Below, piece by piece: positions 34,975-46,808 of a stretch of DNA of 64,000 bases. The notes beneath the pieces are model-generated. The model saw nothing but the letters and a program-made list of their open reading frames with translations, did no database searches and had not been told where the DNA came from. Position 1 is the stretch's first letter. Each line of letters begins with the position of its first letter. Source of the stretch: Malachius bipustulatus (taxonomy: Eukaryota > Arthropoda > Insecta > Coleoptera > Melyridae); the NCBI GenBank assembly GCA_910589415.1, contig OU342637.1:26139162-26203161 (forward strand), in the 5' to 3' direction. The position numbers were made by a program, and so were the translations under genes.

Positions 34975-35112
34975 ATGAAAACAATCAAAATGCTGTTGTT
35001 ATCTCTAATACTGATCAGTGCCGACAATGAATGGAGTGTGGATTGTTTGGATTGCCTGTTATCACTTGACGGGAAAAAGTCCTTCTATTGTTATCTGGCT
35101 ATGGATTTTTAA
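34975..35112 (+). CDS. Candidate 45-residue secreted peptide (unrecognised)
   Basis: An ATG with A at -3 (AACGATGAAA) opens a 45-codon frame ending TAA. The start MKTIKMLLLSLILISA looks like a signal peptide: Lys-rich n-region, then a hydrophobic core ending in small residues. The remaining ~29 residues contain three Cys (VDC, DCLL, YCY) and several acidic residues. This resembles small secreted insect peptides in layout only; I recognise no family. It lies in unique sequence between two repeat fields. In AT-rich DNA such a frame can arise by chance, and no promoter or poly-A signal was identified, so confidence is low. Confidence 0.22.
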   Translation: MKTIKMLLLSLILISADNEWSVDCLDCLLSLDGKKSFYCYLAMDF

Positions 35113-35479
35113 AAAGCCACAAATATCATGCTTATAATTGCTATTCTGAGTGCAACCATTCGGGCTATCCAGATAATAATAGATTATAATGCACTTTATT
35201 GAAATTACCTATAGCTGCGTGTAATGAATATTAAAGGCTATTGAGTAGTTGAACTTGTTCGCAAACGCTCCATAATTTTTACCACGAAAAATTGATCAAT
35301 AAAAGCCTAGGGCCTTTTTAATATCTACAGAAAAGTAAACTTAGTAAAGCGACTTGCGAATGGAAAAAAAAATTCTTAAAAATTGTTTACGCCAATCCTG
35401 ACACCAATTCCTTGAGGTTTTCCATTCTAGATAGAAATCCTTCCAGATAAATTGTGCAATTGTCTATTGAAACAGAATA
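35113..35479. other. Unassigned sequence
   Basis: Unique AT-rich sequence downstream of the candidate peptide. No feature recognised. Confidence 0.3.
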
Positions 35480-36250
35480 AAAAAAATGATTATCGGACTT
35501 CAAGAGAGAGCTGAAATGATTTCAAAACACACTGAGAAGCCGGTGAATCAAGTTTTCCTTGAATTGTTACATAAGGCCTGGAATTTTTTCTCGAGAGCAA
35601 GCTCACTGGTCCCCTGTAGCTAGTCGAAAATGTGCACATTATTGTTGGCGCTATAATTATTACAATTATTATTCCACTTCTGCTGAATTCAAAATATGGA
35701 GATGCTCATGAATCAAACACTCCTTAAATGACTAATTAAAGGACTGGAATTGATCCCACAGAACTAACAACAGCTTTACACAAGATTTTATAATTATTTA
35801 ATTATGATGCCTTATTTTCCCTCGCAATTATCGGACTTTGGGAGAGAGCTTTGGTGAATTCAAAGCGCAGGGACCGGTGAATCAAGATTTCCTTCAATTC
35901 TTACGTAGGGCGTGGAATTTTTGCTCGAAAGCAAACTCACTGGGCCCCAGAAGCTACGAAATACATTATAATAATTCCACCTCTGCCGAATTCAAAGCAC
36001 GGAGATGCTCGTGAATCAAACACTCTTTAATTACTAGTTAAAATCCTAGAATTATCATTGGAAAGCCGAATGAATCGCTGAGCCACCCATAAGTGTAATT
36101 TCCCAAAGTCGAATGATCCGGGAGAGAGCTTTGCTGAATTCAAAGCATATCGAGAGGCTGGTGAATCAAGATTTCCTTCAATTGTTAGGTAGGGCCTCGA
36201 GAGCGAATTCGCTGGCCCTTTATACGTTGTCGATTGCGAGTCTAGAGAGG
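35480..36250. repeat. Three-copy tandem repeat, 280-340 bp spacing
   Basis: AGAGAGAGCT with following GGTGAATCAAG.TTTCCTT and CTCGA.AGC.AACTC blocks occurs near 35502, 35841 and 36120. The second landmark GGAGATGCTC.TGAATCAAACACTC is shared by copies one and two, near 35697 and 36000. Confidence 0.85.
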
Positions 36251-37200
36251 TAGACGGGCTAGTGCAGAAAAAATGAGACATAAAAAACAATAAAACCAAT
36301 ATGATGGCGCATTATTTGAGGTCGTATTGTTTACGAGTATCTCAATCGACTTTATTATACCCTAACCCCTCATAAAGTACCGTTTTTTTCGCTTGAACTG
36401 AATAATAAAATAGCTATTTATAATAATAATGCAAATGAGTTCTGGGTAAAGCGTATAGGTAGTCCGCACAAAACATTTTACAATTATTTTTTGTTATGAA
36501 ATATTTTCAACAATATAGATATTTCATTACCCGAGCATTAATTAAAACCAATAACGTGTATAATTGATTTCAACATTAATTAAACCGTGAATAATATAAT
36601 TTGTTGCTGGCGCTGGTGTGTTGTTATTAGTTCTCTGTTATTAACGTAATTATAACTAAATATAATTACACAGTTAATGGACTGAAGGCTCTTAGATTCT
36701 TAGACATTGAATGAAACTGTTTGCTTCAAACTCCAAATGAGATTATTATTCATGGAAATGATACATCGGGAGAATGAGCGTTTGAGGACGAAGAAACTAC
36801 CATATTAGTTCTTAACACCATCACCAGGCGATAAACAATTTTAACAAGCAAAAAATACTCCTAATTAATAACTAATTATAATTATTTATTTAATCACGTT
36901 TTCTTTGAACTTCAGTCTTTAAAGACCTTGATCATACTTGACTAAAGGTGATGTTGGCAAGACTGCTATGATGTTTCCTTCCATTTTGACATTCTAATTC
37001 TAATAAGTATAAATGGTGGTAGCAGCGTAGTTCTTGTATTTCGACAAGCTTAGTGACAATAGGTGTTCTAAAATTACCTCAAGGCAATTTTATCAAGAGA
37101 AGGCATCTTTTTATTTAATCTCTCACACCATTGGTATCTTGAGAACTCTCAGATGAGGTACAGGGTGAGTTAATTTGAAGAAAATTTGCACAATTTTATT
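36251..37200. other. Unassigned AT-rich sequence
   Basis: Mostly ATTA/TAAT-rich unique sequence. A lone TACAGGGTGAG at about 37162 resembles the outer end of the TA-flanked transposons elsewhere in this window, but no partner end was found. Confidence 0.35.
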
Positions 37201-37204
37201 CTTA

Positions 37205-37370
37205 TTAATGGCATTGGGGATGTATTTTACGTTTTTTTTTTAATTAAATCAAACTAAGAATGCATTATTTGCAGGTAGAGTTTTATTAAAGTTTGTTGAG
37301 ATGTTAAATAAACGAGTTAAAGGCTGTTATTGAAGTCAGAGAGCTGACGTCATAACAGCCGCGGTTGAAA
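37205..37370 (+). repeat. Left member of an inverted pair bracketing 5.4 kb
   Basis: This segment (AATGCATTATTTGCAGGTAG, AAACGAGTTAAAGGCTGTTA, AAGTCAGAGAGCTGACGTCA) matches the reverse complement of 42645-42775 over roughly 120-150 bp with scattered differences. It could be the terminal inverted repeat of a large element or an inverted duplicate. Confidence 0.8.
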
Positions 37371-37729
37371 TTGATATTGAACGTTTAGACTGTGCGGTGC
37401 GACGGTGTGAAACTGTAAAATTATAGTTAGTAGATACATTCACCTGTAGACAGTCGAAATTTCTCGAATAGGAAGCAGATCTCGAAGTGTCGTTTTCCCT
37501 GTTGTCATGTAAAGAAGCTCAGGGAAATTGATAAAGAAGGAGTTGTTTGTTTAAGTTACCAAAGAATCTGTAACAAAATTTGGGGTAGCTTCAGTAATTA
37601 TTGCTGAACTATCGATTTTTTTTATTGCTGAATTTTTTTAATTTTTTGGAGGCTTACCAGTAGTGGCAATTGGTTATCCATCTGACATTAAAAAAAATAG
37701 AGCCCATAGACTAAGACCTCAGAGTAAGT
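37371..37729. other. Spacer before the 390 bp array
   Basis: Sequence with T-rich runs. No separate feature recognised. Confidence 0.3.
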
Positions 37730-39700
37730 ATTCATGTCATTCGGTCTAAACAAATTAAGGAAACCTAATTAACCATTTTTTTTTTTAATTATCAATTTTT
37801 TCTCGAAATTTTTTGTTTCAAGGAATGACGTCAATATAACGTCAAAATGCTTACCTTTTGGCTTTTTGTGCGACATTCGGTGAAAAACGTATTTAAAAAA
37901 AAGGGAATAAAATTTTGATCCTACTTTTTGAATTTATAAATTTTTTGGTATCTTCGACTTTTGTTTTCATTAACAAAATGTCCACTTGTGGCCACCCAGA
38001 TTCAAACAGAAATTAGTCACCAGCGGCACCGACTGAATATCGCACAGTGTTGCCAGATTATACTGATTTTACGATACGTAGGTACCAATTCTTTATCGAA
38101 GAGGTTGGTACTGGAGATGATCCCAGTTTTCATGTCATTCGGTCTTAAAAAAAAACAAGGAAATCAAAAATCTAAGCCTTTTTTTAAATTAATAATTATT
38201 TTTTCTCCAAGTTTTTTGTTTCAACGAATGACGTAAATAAGACGTCAAAATTCTTATCTCTAATGACTTCGTGTGACACTCGGTGATTTTTTTTTCAAAA
38301 AATGAGAAATTTTGAAATTTTTTTTGAACTTATAATTTTTTGTTATTCTCTCGATTTTTTTGTTGTTTTCATATACAGAGGTGGCCACTCAGATTCGAAC
38401 GAAAATTACCCACCAGCTGAATATTGCACGGTGTTGCCAGATTGTACTGATTTTACGATACGTATAACTCAGTAAATTCTTTACTGAGTACTGGAGACGA
38501 TGCAAGAGTTTTCATATCATTCGACCTTGAAAAAAATCAAGTAAACCAAAAATCTAAAAAAAGGTAAGTGGATTTTTTTTCAAAACAGGGGAATAAAATT
38601 TTTGCCCTCTATTTTTTGTTATCATATAGATAGATAGATGAGAGAAGAGCCCCCATGATTCAAACGGAAATTACTCCCCAGCTGAATATCGCACAGTGTT
38701 GCCAGATTGAACTGATTTTATAATACTTATCCATTCTTTAATGAAAAATGGAGATTGCCAGTATTTAATTTTCTTCCAGAAAAGCGTTTTTTTTATCTCT
38801 CTCATTGGGATCTCGAGAACTAACAGAGATAACAACGTCGGTGAAAATAAATAAAAGTTGCATAAAAAGTTGTTTTTTATATCATTAGCAAAAAAATCAA
38901 GGAAACCAAAAATCTATTGCTCTCCCTCTTTTTTCGAACACAAAAAATGATATCCATATGATGTGAAAATGCTTGCCTTAAGGCTTTTTAAAATTTATTT
39001 TCTTCAGAAAAGGAGGAATAAAATTTTGTATTTTTGTTATTTATAAAATTTTTGGTATCCTCGATTTTTTGTTTGTTTCCTACAGAAGTGGTCACCCAGA
39101 TTCGAACAAAAATTACCGCCAACTGAATATCGCAAGTGTTGCCAGGTTGTTCTGGTTTTACGATACGATACCCATTCGTTACTGAATAATACAGGAGATG
39201 ACCAGAAAGTGATTTTCTTCCAGAAAAGCTACCGAGAGAGTTTTTTTTTTAATCTCTCTCATCATTGGGATCTAGAGAACTGACACAGATACAGGTTCAG
39301 TCAAAATACAGAAAAAAATTACAATTTTATGCTTAATAAGAATCTGAAACAAAATTTTGGACATCTTCAGTCGTTGTTGGAATATGCTGAAAAAACTGAA
39401 AAATCGAGATTGTTTATTTCTATGCTTCTCTATATTTTAGTCATTTTTTTATTATTAAAAATAAGTTAATTATTTTTTGTTATTATTATCAGACATTAAA
39501 AAAATCAAGGTCCACTGGATCCCATCAAAGTTACCGTTATCGTAGTCAACTTTTGTTTTTCTTAGGGCCTTAGGTATTGTTTCTTCATGTGATTCGAGCA
39601 AAAAAATTAAGGAAACCAAAAATCTAATAATAACTCTCCCCATTTTTTTGAACAGAAAAAACCTAAAGACGTTCATATGACGTCATAATGCTTGCCTTAT
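37730..39700 (+). repeat. Array of ~390 bp units (copy 1)
   Basis: TCATGTCATTCGGTCT..AAAAA followed by CAAGGAAA.CAAAAATCTA recurs at about 37733, 38131, 38512, 38879 and 39587. Other unit parts are GAATGACGT..AACGTCAAAATGCTT, GGTATC.TCGA.TTTTT and GTTGCCAGATT.TACTGATTT. The same family occurs inverted at 50640-52830. Unit copies are diverged and poly-A/T rich; none encodes a recognisable protein. Confidence 0.9.
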
Positions 39701-40758
39701 GGCTCTCGGGCATTCAAATTCGTTCATTGATGCCGCGCTGTGAGTTATTAGACGTGTAAAGTGTAGAACATGTTTCTTCCTGCTTGGAACTCATCAGTAT
39801 AATGTATTTTACTAACACACGGTACAATTTCGATCACTTATATTAACCTTAGTGAGAGGATTGATGAAAAGAAAACGAATAAAAATGCAAGGTGGGTTTA
39901 GCTCGCGCCATAGGATACACCCCTGGCAGTTAAAACGCACCAACAACTGCATTAATTAAAAATTTTAATTAAAAAAATGGAAATAAGAAGAATCGAGCTA
40001 AAAAGTGATTTTTTTGTAAAATGAGATTTTTTACTTGCTTCCATTTTTTAACGCAATCTTGCTTCCCTTCCGAAATTCTCAAAATTCGGAGTGAGTTATT
40101 GTGACGTTAGTTGACAAAATAATTGCCCCTGTCAATGTCAATGTGACATTAAAAAGATTCGAAATTCCAACTGACCGTTAATAGAGGGCGTTGTAAGTCA
40201 TTTGCAAGCAATACAAACATACAAAACTGGATTGGTATCTTTAACCTTTAATTAAAACTGAACGATCTAGATGGCGTGTTACTCCAATTACCAATTACCA
40301 TACCATACGAATTTCTATAACAAGAACGCGCGGTGGAGAAAAAATGGTTAAAGATCGATAGATATTTACATTGCCCAAACGTTAAGTCAGTCAGTCAGCG
40401 ATATATTATGTAGAAAATTTGTATACAATACCTGTATCAACACGTCATCTTAATAGTTCTCTATTGTTGTAACAAAAACACTAGTGAATTACAAACAATC
40501 GTGATCTGGTAAGACAATCAACAAACACGGGCATTTTTACAGTCCGTTGACCTTGTCTCACGAGTTGTCTCGTCTATCTATCCTGGTTCCGTATGGTGTT
40601 GGTGATGGTGATGGCGTTGGTGAGTGAGTGGGGCCATGATCTAAGCAAGGCAAGCAAACAACGAAACGAAGTACAAACATTAAACATTAAACATTTGATA
40701 TTTGCCCTGCATAATTGATTGTTGGGAGATTCTGGAAGGCGATATTGGATATTGATTA
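39701..40758. other. Unassigned sequence
   Basis: Unique sequence with a GT/GAT-rich simple repeat (GGTGATGGTGATGGCGTTGG, 40601-40620). No gene recognised. Confidence 0.35.
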
Positions 40759-41157
40759 TTGTTTATACTGGTGGCAGTCGGATTTAAGACGGTGTTTGCG
40801 AGATACAATCGGTCGCAATTAATGGAAAACAAGGCTCAAAATGCCGCTCGCTCGCCCACGTTTATAGCCGTGTCGGCCGTTTCGAAACCTGCTGTCTCGA
40901 CACATGTTCGGTCTAAAACCATTAACGTGTTTTTTTTGTTTGCGCTACCGGTGGGGAGATTATTTATATTTTATTGTCTTCAGCCAAACATTATTCCGCT
41001 GGGAATTCTCCGCATATTTTACTCTCGTGAGGACGAGCAGTTTGAAATAATTGATACCGTAATTAAGTTACTCGAAAAACCGTACCACATAGCCGAATAT
41101 ATGTTTTGTTACAACCGAATAAGAAAAAGAGCTTTCGAAGATTGGACAGGGGATTAG
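40759..41157 (+). CDS. Unrecognised 132-codon open frame, doubtful
   Basis: This is one of the longer open frames outside repeats. The product starts with a hydrophobic stretch, has a second hydrophobic stretch near residues 57-70, and ends in a Lys/Glu/Asp-rich tail (REDEQFEIIDTVIKLLEKPY). Composition is protein-like, but I recognise no family. The stated start is not an ATG (a TTG-type codon), and no splice or promoter context is clear. It could be an exon fragment, a relic or chance. Confidence 0.2.
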   Translation: MFILVAVGFKTVFARYNRSQLMENKAQNAARSPTFIAVSAVSKPAVSTHVRSKTINVFFLFALPVGRLFIFYCLQPNIIPLGILRIFYSREDEQFEIIDTVIKLLEKPYHIAEYMFCYNRIRKRAFEDWTGD

Positions 41158-41459
41158 GGAAAAAATGGCTTCACTGAACGCAGTCTGCATCCCAAAAAGA
41201 ATCTGCAATCCTGAACAATTTTTTCTCTGATGCGCATGGAGAAATGAAACGGGGCACTAAACGTCGATAACTATTATGGTAAAAAAAAAATTAAAAATAT
41301 CTTTAAACTTCTATCCTCTCTCGAGCGTTAATTCCGGATTTTTCTTGCACTGTTGGTGAAGAAATCACGAGAAGGGGAAACACCCCCTTTAGACGATTTT
41401 TCACAATTTTGGGACTTAATTATGAAATCCCTTATCATCCCTTATAGAGCTAAAAAATA
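41158..41459. other. Unassigned sequence before the 146 bp array
   Basis: AT-rich spacer. No feature recognised. Confidence 0.3.
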
Positions 41460-42610
41460 AAAATTATTTAGTAACTGGACAGTGAAAATGGAACGCCATG
41501 TATATAGAATCGTATTTTAAGCATGAAACAAAAAATAATTTTTTTCAAGGTCAGGCCTTGTCTAGGAAATATTTCCAAAAATGTAAAACTATAAAAGCTG
41601 TTTGAAAACAATATTTTTTTTTAGTAAGTGTATTAGTAACTGAGTAACCAAAATCGAACGTCTTGTATAAAATCGTATTTTAAACATAGAAGAAAAAATA
41701 GCTTTTTTCAAGATGAGGCCTCGTTTAGGAAATATTTCCAAAAATGTAAAACTAAAGCTGCTCAAAAAATTTTTTTTTTCAGTAACTGGACAGTCAAAAT
41801 CTAACCTCGTGTATAAAATCGTATTTTAAGCATAAAAGAAGGAGCAACTTTTTTCAAAATCAGGCCTATGTTGGGAAATATTTCCAAAAATGTAAAACTA
41901 AAGGGCTGCTAAAAAAAATATTTTTTTTAGTAACTGGGTAACAAAATCGAACGTCTTGTATAAAATCGTATTTTAAACATAAAAGAAAAAATAGCTTTTT
42001 TCAAGATGAGGCCTCGTTTACGAAATATTTCCAAAAATGTAAAACTAAAGCTGCTCAAAAAAATTTTTTTTCAGTAACTGGACAGTCAAAATCTAACCTC
42101 GTGTATAAAATCGTATTTTAAGCATAAAAGAAAGAGCAACTTTTTTCAAAATCAGACCTATGTTGGGAAATATTTCCAAAAATGTAAAACTAAAGGGCTG
42201 CTAAAAAAAATATTTTTTTTAGTAACTGGGTAACCAAAATCGAACGTCTTGTATAAAATCGTATTTTAAACATAAAAGAAAAAATAGCTTTTTTCAAGAT
42301 GAGGCCTGGTTTACAAAATATTTCCAAAAATGTAAAACTAAAGCTGCTCAAAAAAATTTTTTTTTCGATAACTGGACAGTCAAAATGTAACGTCATGTAT
42401 AAAATCGTATTTTAAGCATAAAAGAGAGAGCAACTATTTCAAAATCATGCCTCTTTTGGGAAATATTTCCAAAAATGTAAAATTAAGGCCGCAATAAAAA
42501 TATGCTTTATTCAGTAACTGAAGAACAATTTTGGAAATAAGGCCTAAACCATGCTTAAAATAAGGAAATCAGGCCTAATAACGAGGCATGATCTTGAAAA
42601 AATTACAGTT
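41460..42610 (+). repeat. Array of ~146 bp units with A/B alternation and a palindromic end (copy 1)
   Basis: CGTATTTTAAGCAT (or AAACAT) lies at 41511, 41674, 41820, 41967, 42112, 42260 and 42406: one 163 bp step, then 145-148 bp. Two variants alternate. One has GGACAGTCAAAATCTAACCTC with AGGGCTGCT; the other has GGGTAACCAAAATCGAACGTC with AAGCTGCTC. This makes a ~293 bp higher-order unit. The array ends at a junction (AAGGCCGC..TTTATTCAGTAACTG) after which unit fragments run inverted. The same family and junction occur at 61270-62030. Confidence 0.92.
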
Positions 42611-42639
42611 CACAGTCTTGTCCAACTTATTTCGTTGTT

Positions 42640-42780
42640 ATGAGCAACCATGGCTGTTGTGACGTCAGATCTCTGACTTCAATAGCCCTTAACTCGCTTA
42701 TAAAACTACCTGCATACAATAATGCATATTTTAGTTTTATTTAATAAAAAATGTCCCATTAAATGCCATTAAATATTCCA
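42640..42780 (-). repeat. Right member of the inverted pair bracketing 5.4 kb
   Basis: Reverse-complement match to 37205-37370, sharing GACGTCAGATCTCTGACTTC, ACTCGCTTATAAAACTACC and AATGCATATTTTAGTTT. The enclosed region contains two unrelated tandem arrays and no recognisable transposase. Confidence 0.8.
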
Positions 42781-43690
42781 TTAAATAGAAAAAGAACATT
42801 GTAAACGACTCTTTGTAGAATGAATAAGTCTACCAGGATAGAAAAATATATGTATAATATAGAAAAAGAAGAAGTCCCAATTATTATTAACCTGTTGGGG
42901 TTGGGCTTGCGAGTTAAAAAAGGCGTTTTAATCAGAAAAAGAGATGTCAAACGGCAATTTTTAACGATTAAAAATTAACAGGAAAATTATGGAGAAAGCG
43001 GGAGTCCCTGATGGAAATGAAGTTACAACTCCGGCAGTGCCACTTTCGATCGATGCTTTAATAATTCAGGCACGGAATTTCGAACATTACGATTACGTGT
43101 CCAATGATGTTGCTGATCCAAATAAACAGGCCGACGTAATTGTGGCTATAACCTCCTTCTGTCTAAATAAATAACATTTTCCAAATAAATTACACCTCCT
43201 ATCTTGCTATGTATCAATCTATTTACAATTCACTCAAGTGGCTCGACATACTGAGCGGTTTCCCACAGATGATCAATATCAATTCGTTGTCGGGTACCGT
43301 GTAAAAGATTATAATCCTCGAATAGTTTTATGGTTATCTAAATATAGAAATTTAGAAGTGGTTTCACGCTCGGTGCTAATCTCCGCTAATACGAACGGTG
43401 AACGGTGACGGTTCAACCATTTATACTTTCCCATATTTTAAGGTAAAACATTATTACCTGATGGTGATGAAGTCGTACAGCCGTCAAAATGACAAGAAAC
43501 ACGAATCATTAGAGACTTTAAAGATGTCGTTCATTAATCTTCTAAAGCAATGATGTCTTGATATGCGCAAAACAATTACTCTCATAAGAAAATTTACATT
43601 TTCCCTTCTGTGGGTTCAATCAATGATCACTCACTGGTATTGGTTAATATAGAACCAGAACCTTAGCGCCTTCTTAAATCTACTTCGCAC
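42781..43690. other. Unassigned sequence with one short open frame
   Basis: AT-rich unique sequence. An ATG-initiated 61-codon frame (42989-43174, product beginning MEKAGVPDGNEVTT) has a protein-like acidic composition but no known relatives that I can name. I leave it as a possible exon or relic. Confidence 0.3.
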
Positions 43691-45130
43691 ACAAGTTTGT
43701 TCTTGACTTTTCGCTTGCCATTCCCGCAATATTCAAGGCAGTAACAGTTTCTAGTCACCCTGCTACAAGACTTCTCCCAATGATAAGTTTTGAACGCTCC
43801 AGTGGCGACTCCATGAGCTATCCATTTATTGGAGGGGGACATCGTTTGAAGCTAAAAACCACCCCCACCCTTAAGCCCCTGTCTATAGGTAGGAGTGACT
43901 TCGATTTCTTAAATATGAACCCCAAATTCAAACTTCAAAGTCACCCCTCAAGATTGGCGGTGGGGGGTAGATTTTATGTCCAACCAATGGCCCTTTCCAA
44001 ACTAAACAACTTTTTCCTCTTGCAATTTTCCCCTGGTGGCCGTTGTTTAGTCACAAGAAAGTAAATGAAAATCGGAAAATCGATTTTGGGAATGCATTTT
44101 AGGGGCCCCCCTCTCAAAAACGATGTCCCACAAAAGGAGCAACTTATTTTCCGGAAATGATACCCCTTCCCAATGATTTCAAAAATTATTAAAATGAATC
44201 ACCCATTGTTTTAGTAGGTACCTACAGTGTTTGGAAAAAATGAAAGTAACAAATTGATGTTTTTATTTTTCATAAAATGACATTTTTCTCAAAAACGGTC
44301 AACTTTACAGCTGTTAATAAAGAGGACTTTTTGTTGTAGAAAACATGGGCGGTTCTAAGGCACTTCATAAAATCGCAATTATTCCAGTAGCATAGAAGTT
44401 AGGGGGTTGAAACCTATAAAGTAACCCAAATTATACTCCACTCAATTTTTTTTTTTACTTTTTTTACAGTGAAAACAAGGGGTTTAATAACTTTTGACCA
44501 CCTGTATCTTGAAAACGGTACGTCTGGGCTTATAAGTTTACAGGGAAAAAATACTAACTTTTTTATGTAGAATAGAATCACATATTTTTCTAGGTACCTA
44601 TACATGCTATTTCCAGGCACACTGTACCCAACTTTATAGAGACTTCTGGAATAAACTTCTCGTACATGTTTGTTCTTGACTTTTCGCTTTCCATTCCCGC
44701 AATATTTAAGGCAGTAACAGCTTCTAGTCACTCTGTAAAACTTCTCCCAATGATAAGTTTTGAACCCTCTAGTGGCAACTCATGATATCAAAATAAGTGA
44801 GTGAAATGTAGATTTTACACAGGAGAAGGCAATACAAAGTTCGGTCAGTTCGAAAAAAAATTTTTTGTAAGGCACGGTTTGACAAGGTATACGGTCTTCC
44901 AATTTTTTATGATGCAAAGTCCGCTTTGACAAGACTCGATCGGCTTCAAAAGTAAGGTCTGATTTTACAAGTCCGTGTAGCTCGATTTTTAAGGAATGAA
45001 CTTCGAGAACAAGTTTGTTTTTGACTTTTTGCTTTCCATTCCCGGAACATTCGAGGCAGCAATAGCTTCTAGACATTTGGAAGACTTTTCCCAATGATAA
45101 GTTTCGAACTTTCAACTTTCTGATGTATGT
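43691..45130. repeat. Dispersed three-copy repeat with spacers
   Basis: A ~90 bp block (TTGTTCTTGACTTTTCGCTT, CCATTCCCGCAATATT, AAGGCAGTAACAG, then CAATGATAAGTTTTGAAC) recurs with its end at about 43781, 44751 and 45095. Minus-strand frames in two copies (44414-44731, 44780-45115) share the peptide pattern CLEC/CLKYCGNGKRKVKNK. That is a repeat-encoded similarity rather than a known domain. Confidence 0.82.
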
Positions 45131-46760
45131 ATAAATAGATTTTTGAAAATAAGAGAGCTTATAAATTATAAAAGAAAACTTTGATTGTTGTATTTTTCAG
45201 GGAGGTAAAGCTCACGAGAGATTAATAATTGCGTTGTTACCATATTATTAAGTAATCTGCATGCATGTTTAAAAAAAAGTAGAGTAAGTAACAACAAGAG
45301 GGCATAATATGTAAAGTATAAACATTAAAATATTCAACGATTAGAAAATACGGTTATTAAGTGTGCAAAGCGAGCGATGCTAATTCGAGTAAATCTTGCT
45401 GTTCACTTAACATCCAGGTCAAGAATTGATAACCCAGCACTTTTAACTAAATCAGTTGGTAATATCGATGTTTTGCAATATTACCGAAACCGATCAATCA
45501 TTCCAGGTCATTATCACGGATATTTATTTCCTAATCATGAGTGTTTACGTGTCGAGCAGAACATCGTTAATACCTGCTCCATTAAATCAATGCGCCATTA
45601 AATGCAATCAGCAATAATCGAACAAGCCAGAAGTTGTTATAGATGTGCGATACAGTTTACGAATACAGGGTGTTCTTATTACGTAACTATATATTGTAGG
45701 GTTCAAATTGGGCGCCAAATTCCTGCACTAATGTGAATCTCTCTCCTACTTAAAGAGTAGTAATTTAAAAAGAGAAAAAGGTAATATAGTGGGATGCCAG
45801 ATGCTTTATTTAATTTTGAATTTTGATGTTTCCTGAAAGCTATAAAAAAGTATCAAAAAATTCGCTTAGGATTTTACTTTGTTTCTGTTTTCTTTAGACC
45901 ATTTTAGTCGAGGTTATCCTTATGTTGAGAAAGCCTTGAATGCAATAAAAATTATATTTACATTAAACATTTACAAATTAAACAAATAATTATTATAATT
46001 ATTTTAAAACACAGCTTCTGTCTATGTTTGTGGTAAATTAATGCCGTTTTAATTAAGAAGACGATCCGCTTGAAAGTAAAATAGAAATATGATGATTTTT
46101 ATAGGTGTAGGTAGCAATGTCGCAAAATGGCCGATGTCGCGATTATTATAATTCGCACATTAATTAAACTCGGATTTTTCTGTTACGTCGTGTTATAGCG
46201 ATAGCTCCGGCTTGGTAATTAAAACGCGATTAGATAAGATAAAAGGTACTTTAGATATTTAAAGAGATAAAGGCGTTCTCCTTACATGACGTCATTTTCT
46301 TCAGCGAATCCACATACTCCCATATCTCAGGTGATATCCTCTAAACCAATTAGCAATTCGCGTCTCATTATGTCTTTCTTCATTTAATGGGTTTTCCTTA
46401 TGGCGTTTGACCCTTCTATACTCTGTTACGCTTTTAGGTCTCTGTTTGCTTGTTATTAAGCGGGATCTACGAATTTATAAAGTCGTAGGCAGAACTCGAT
46501 ATTCCAGGTACGGTCGCTAGAAGATAGAGGTCGCTTACCATTTCAAGCTAGTTATTATTTTAACAGTGAGATTTACTAGCGCTAATTACTTTAATGCCGA
46601 TAGGTCGTTATACAACGTTATAACGGTATAACGTATAATAACGTTATGAGGCTCAAAACTGCAAGCTAAAATCGTTCCCAAATAATAGTGTCGGTCTGGA
46701 ACTTTACTAATAAAAGTCTCTCCTAAAATTTTTTTACAGGTTCGTTATACAGTTACAGCC
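45131..46760. other. Unassigned AT-rich sequence
   Basis: Mostly unique. ATACAGGGTGTTCTTATTACG at about 45663 looks like a solitary transposon terminus next to TA, without a visible partner. The 74-codon frame 45377-45601 is not recognised. A short palindromic TAACGTTATAACG run lies near 46612-46650. Confidence 0.35.
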
Positions 46761-46768
46761 TATACCGT

Positions 46769-46808
46769 GAACGGCCAAAAGATATAGTAATAAAGCTGCG
46801 CGGAAATT
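46769..46808 (+). repeat. 40 bp perfect inverted repeat, left copy
   Basis: This 40 bp segment (starting GAACGGCCAAAAGATATAG) is an exact reverse complement of 49742-49781. In both copies it translates in the same frame to ERPKDIVIKLRGN. It may be a terminal inverted repeat of a 3 kb element or an inverted duplicate of a coding fragment. Confidence 0.85.

Noticed and set aside
37160..45685. TACAGGGTG words at 37162 and 45664 as the two ends of one transposon
   Set aside because: Both point the same way rather than inward and their following sequences differ.
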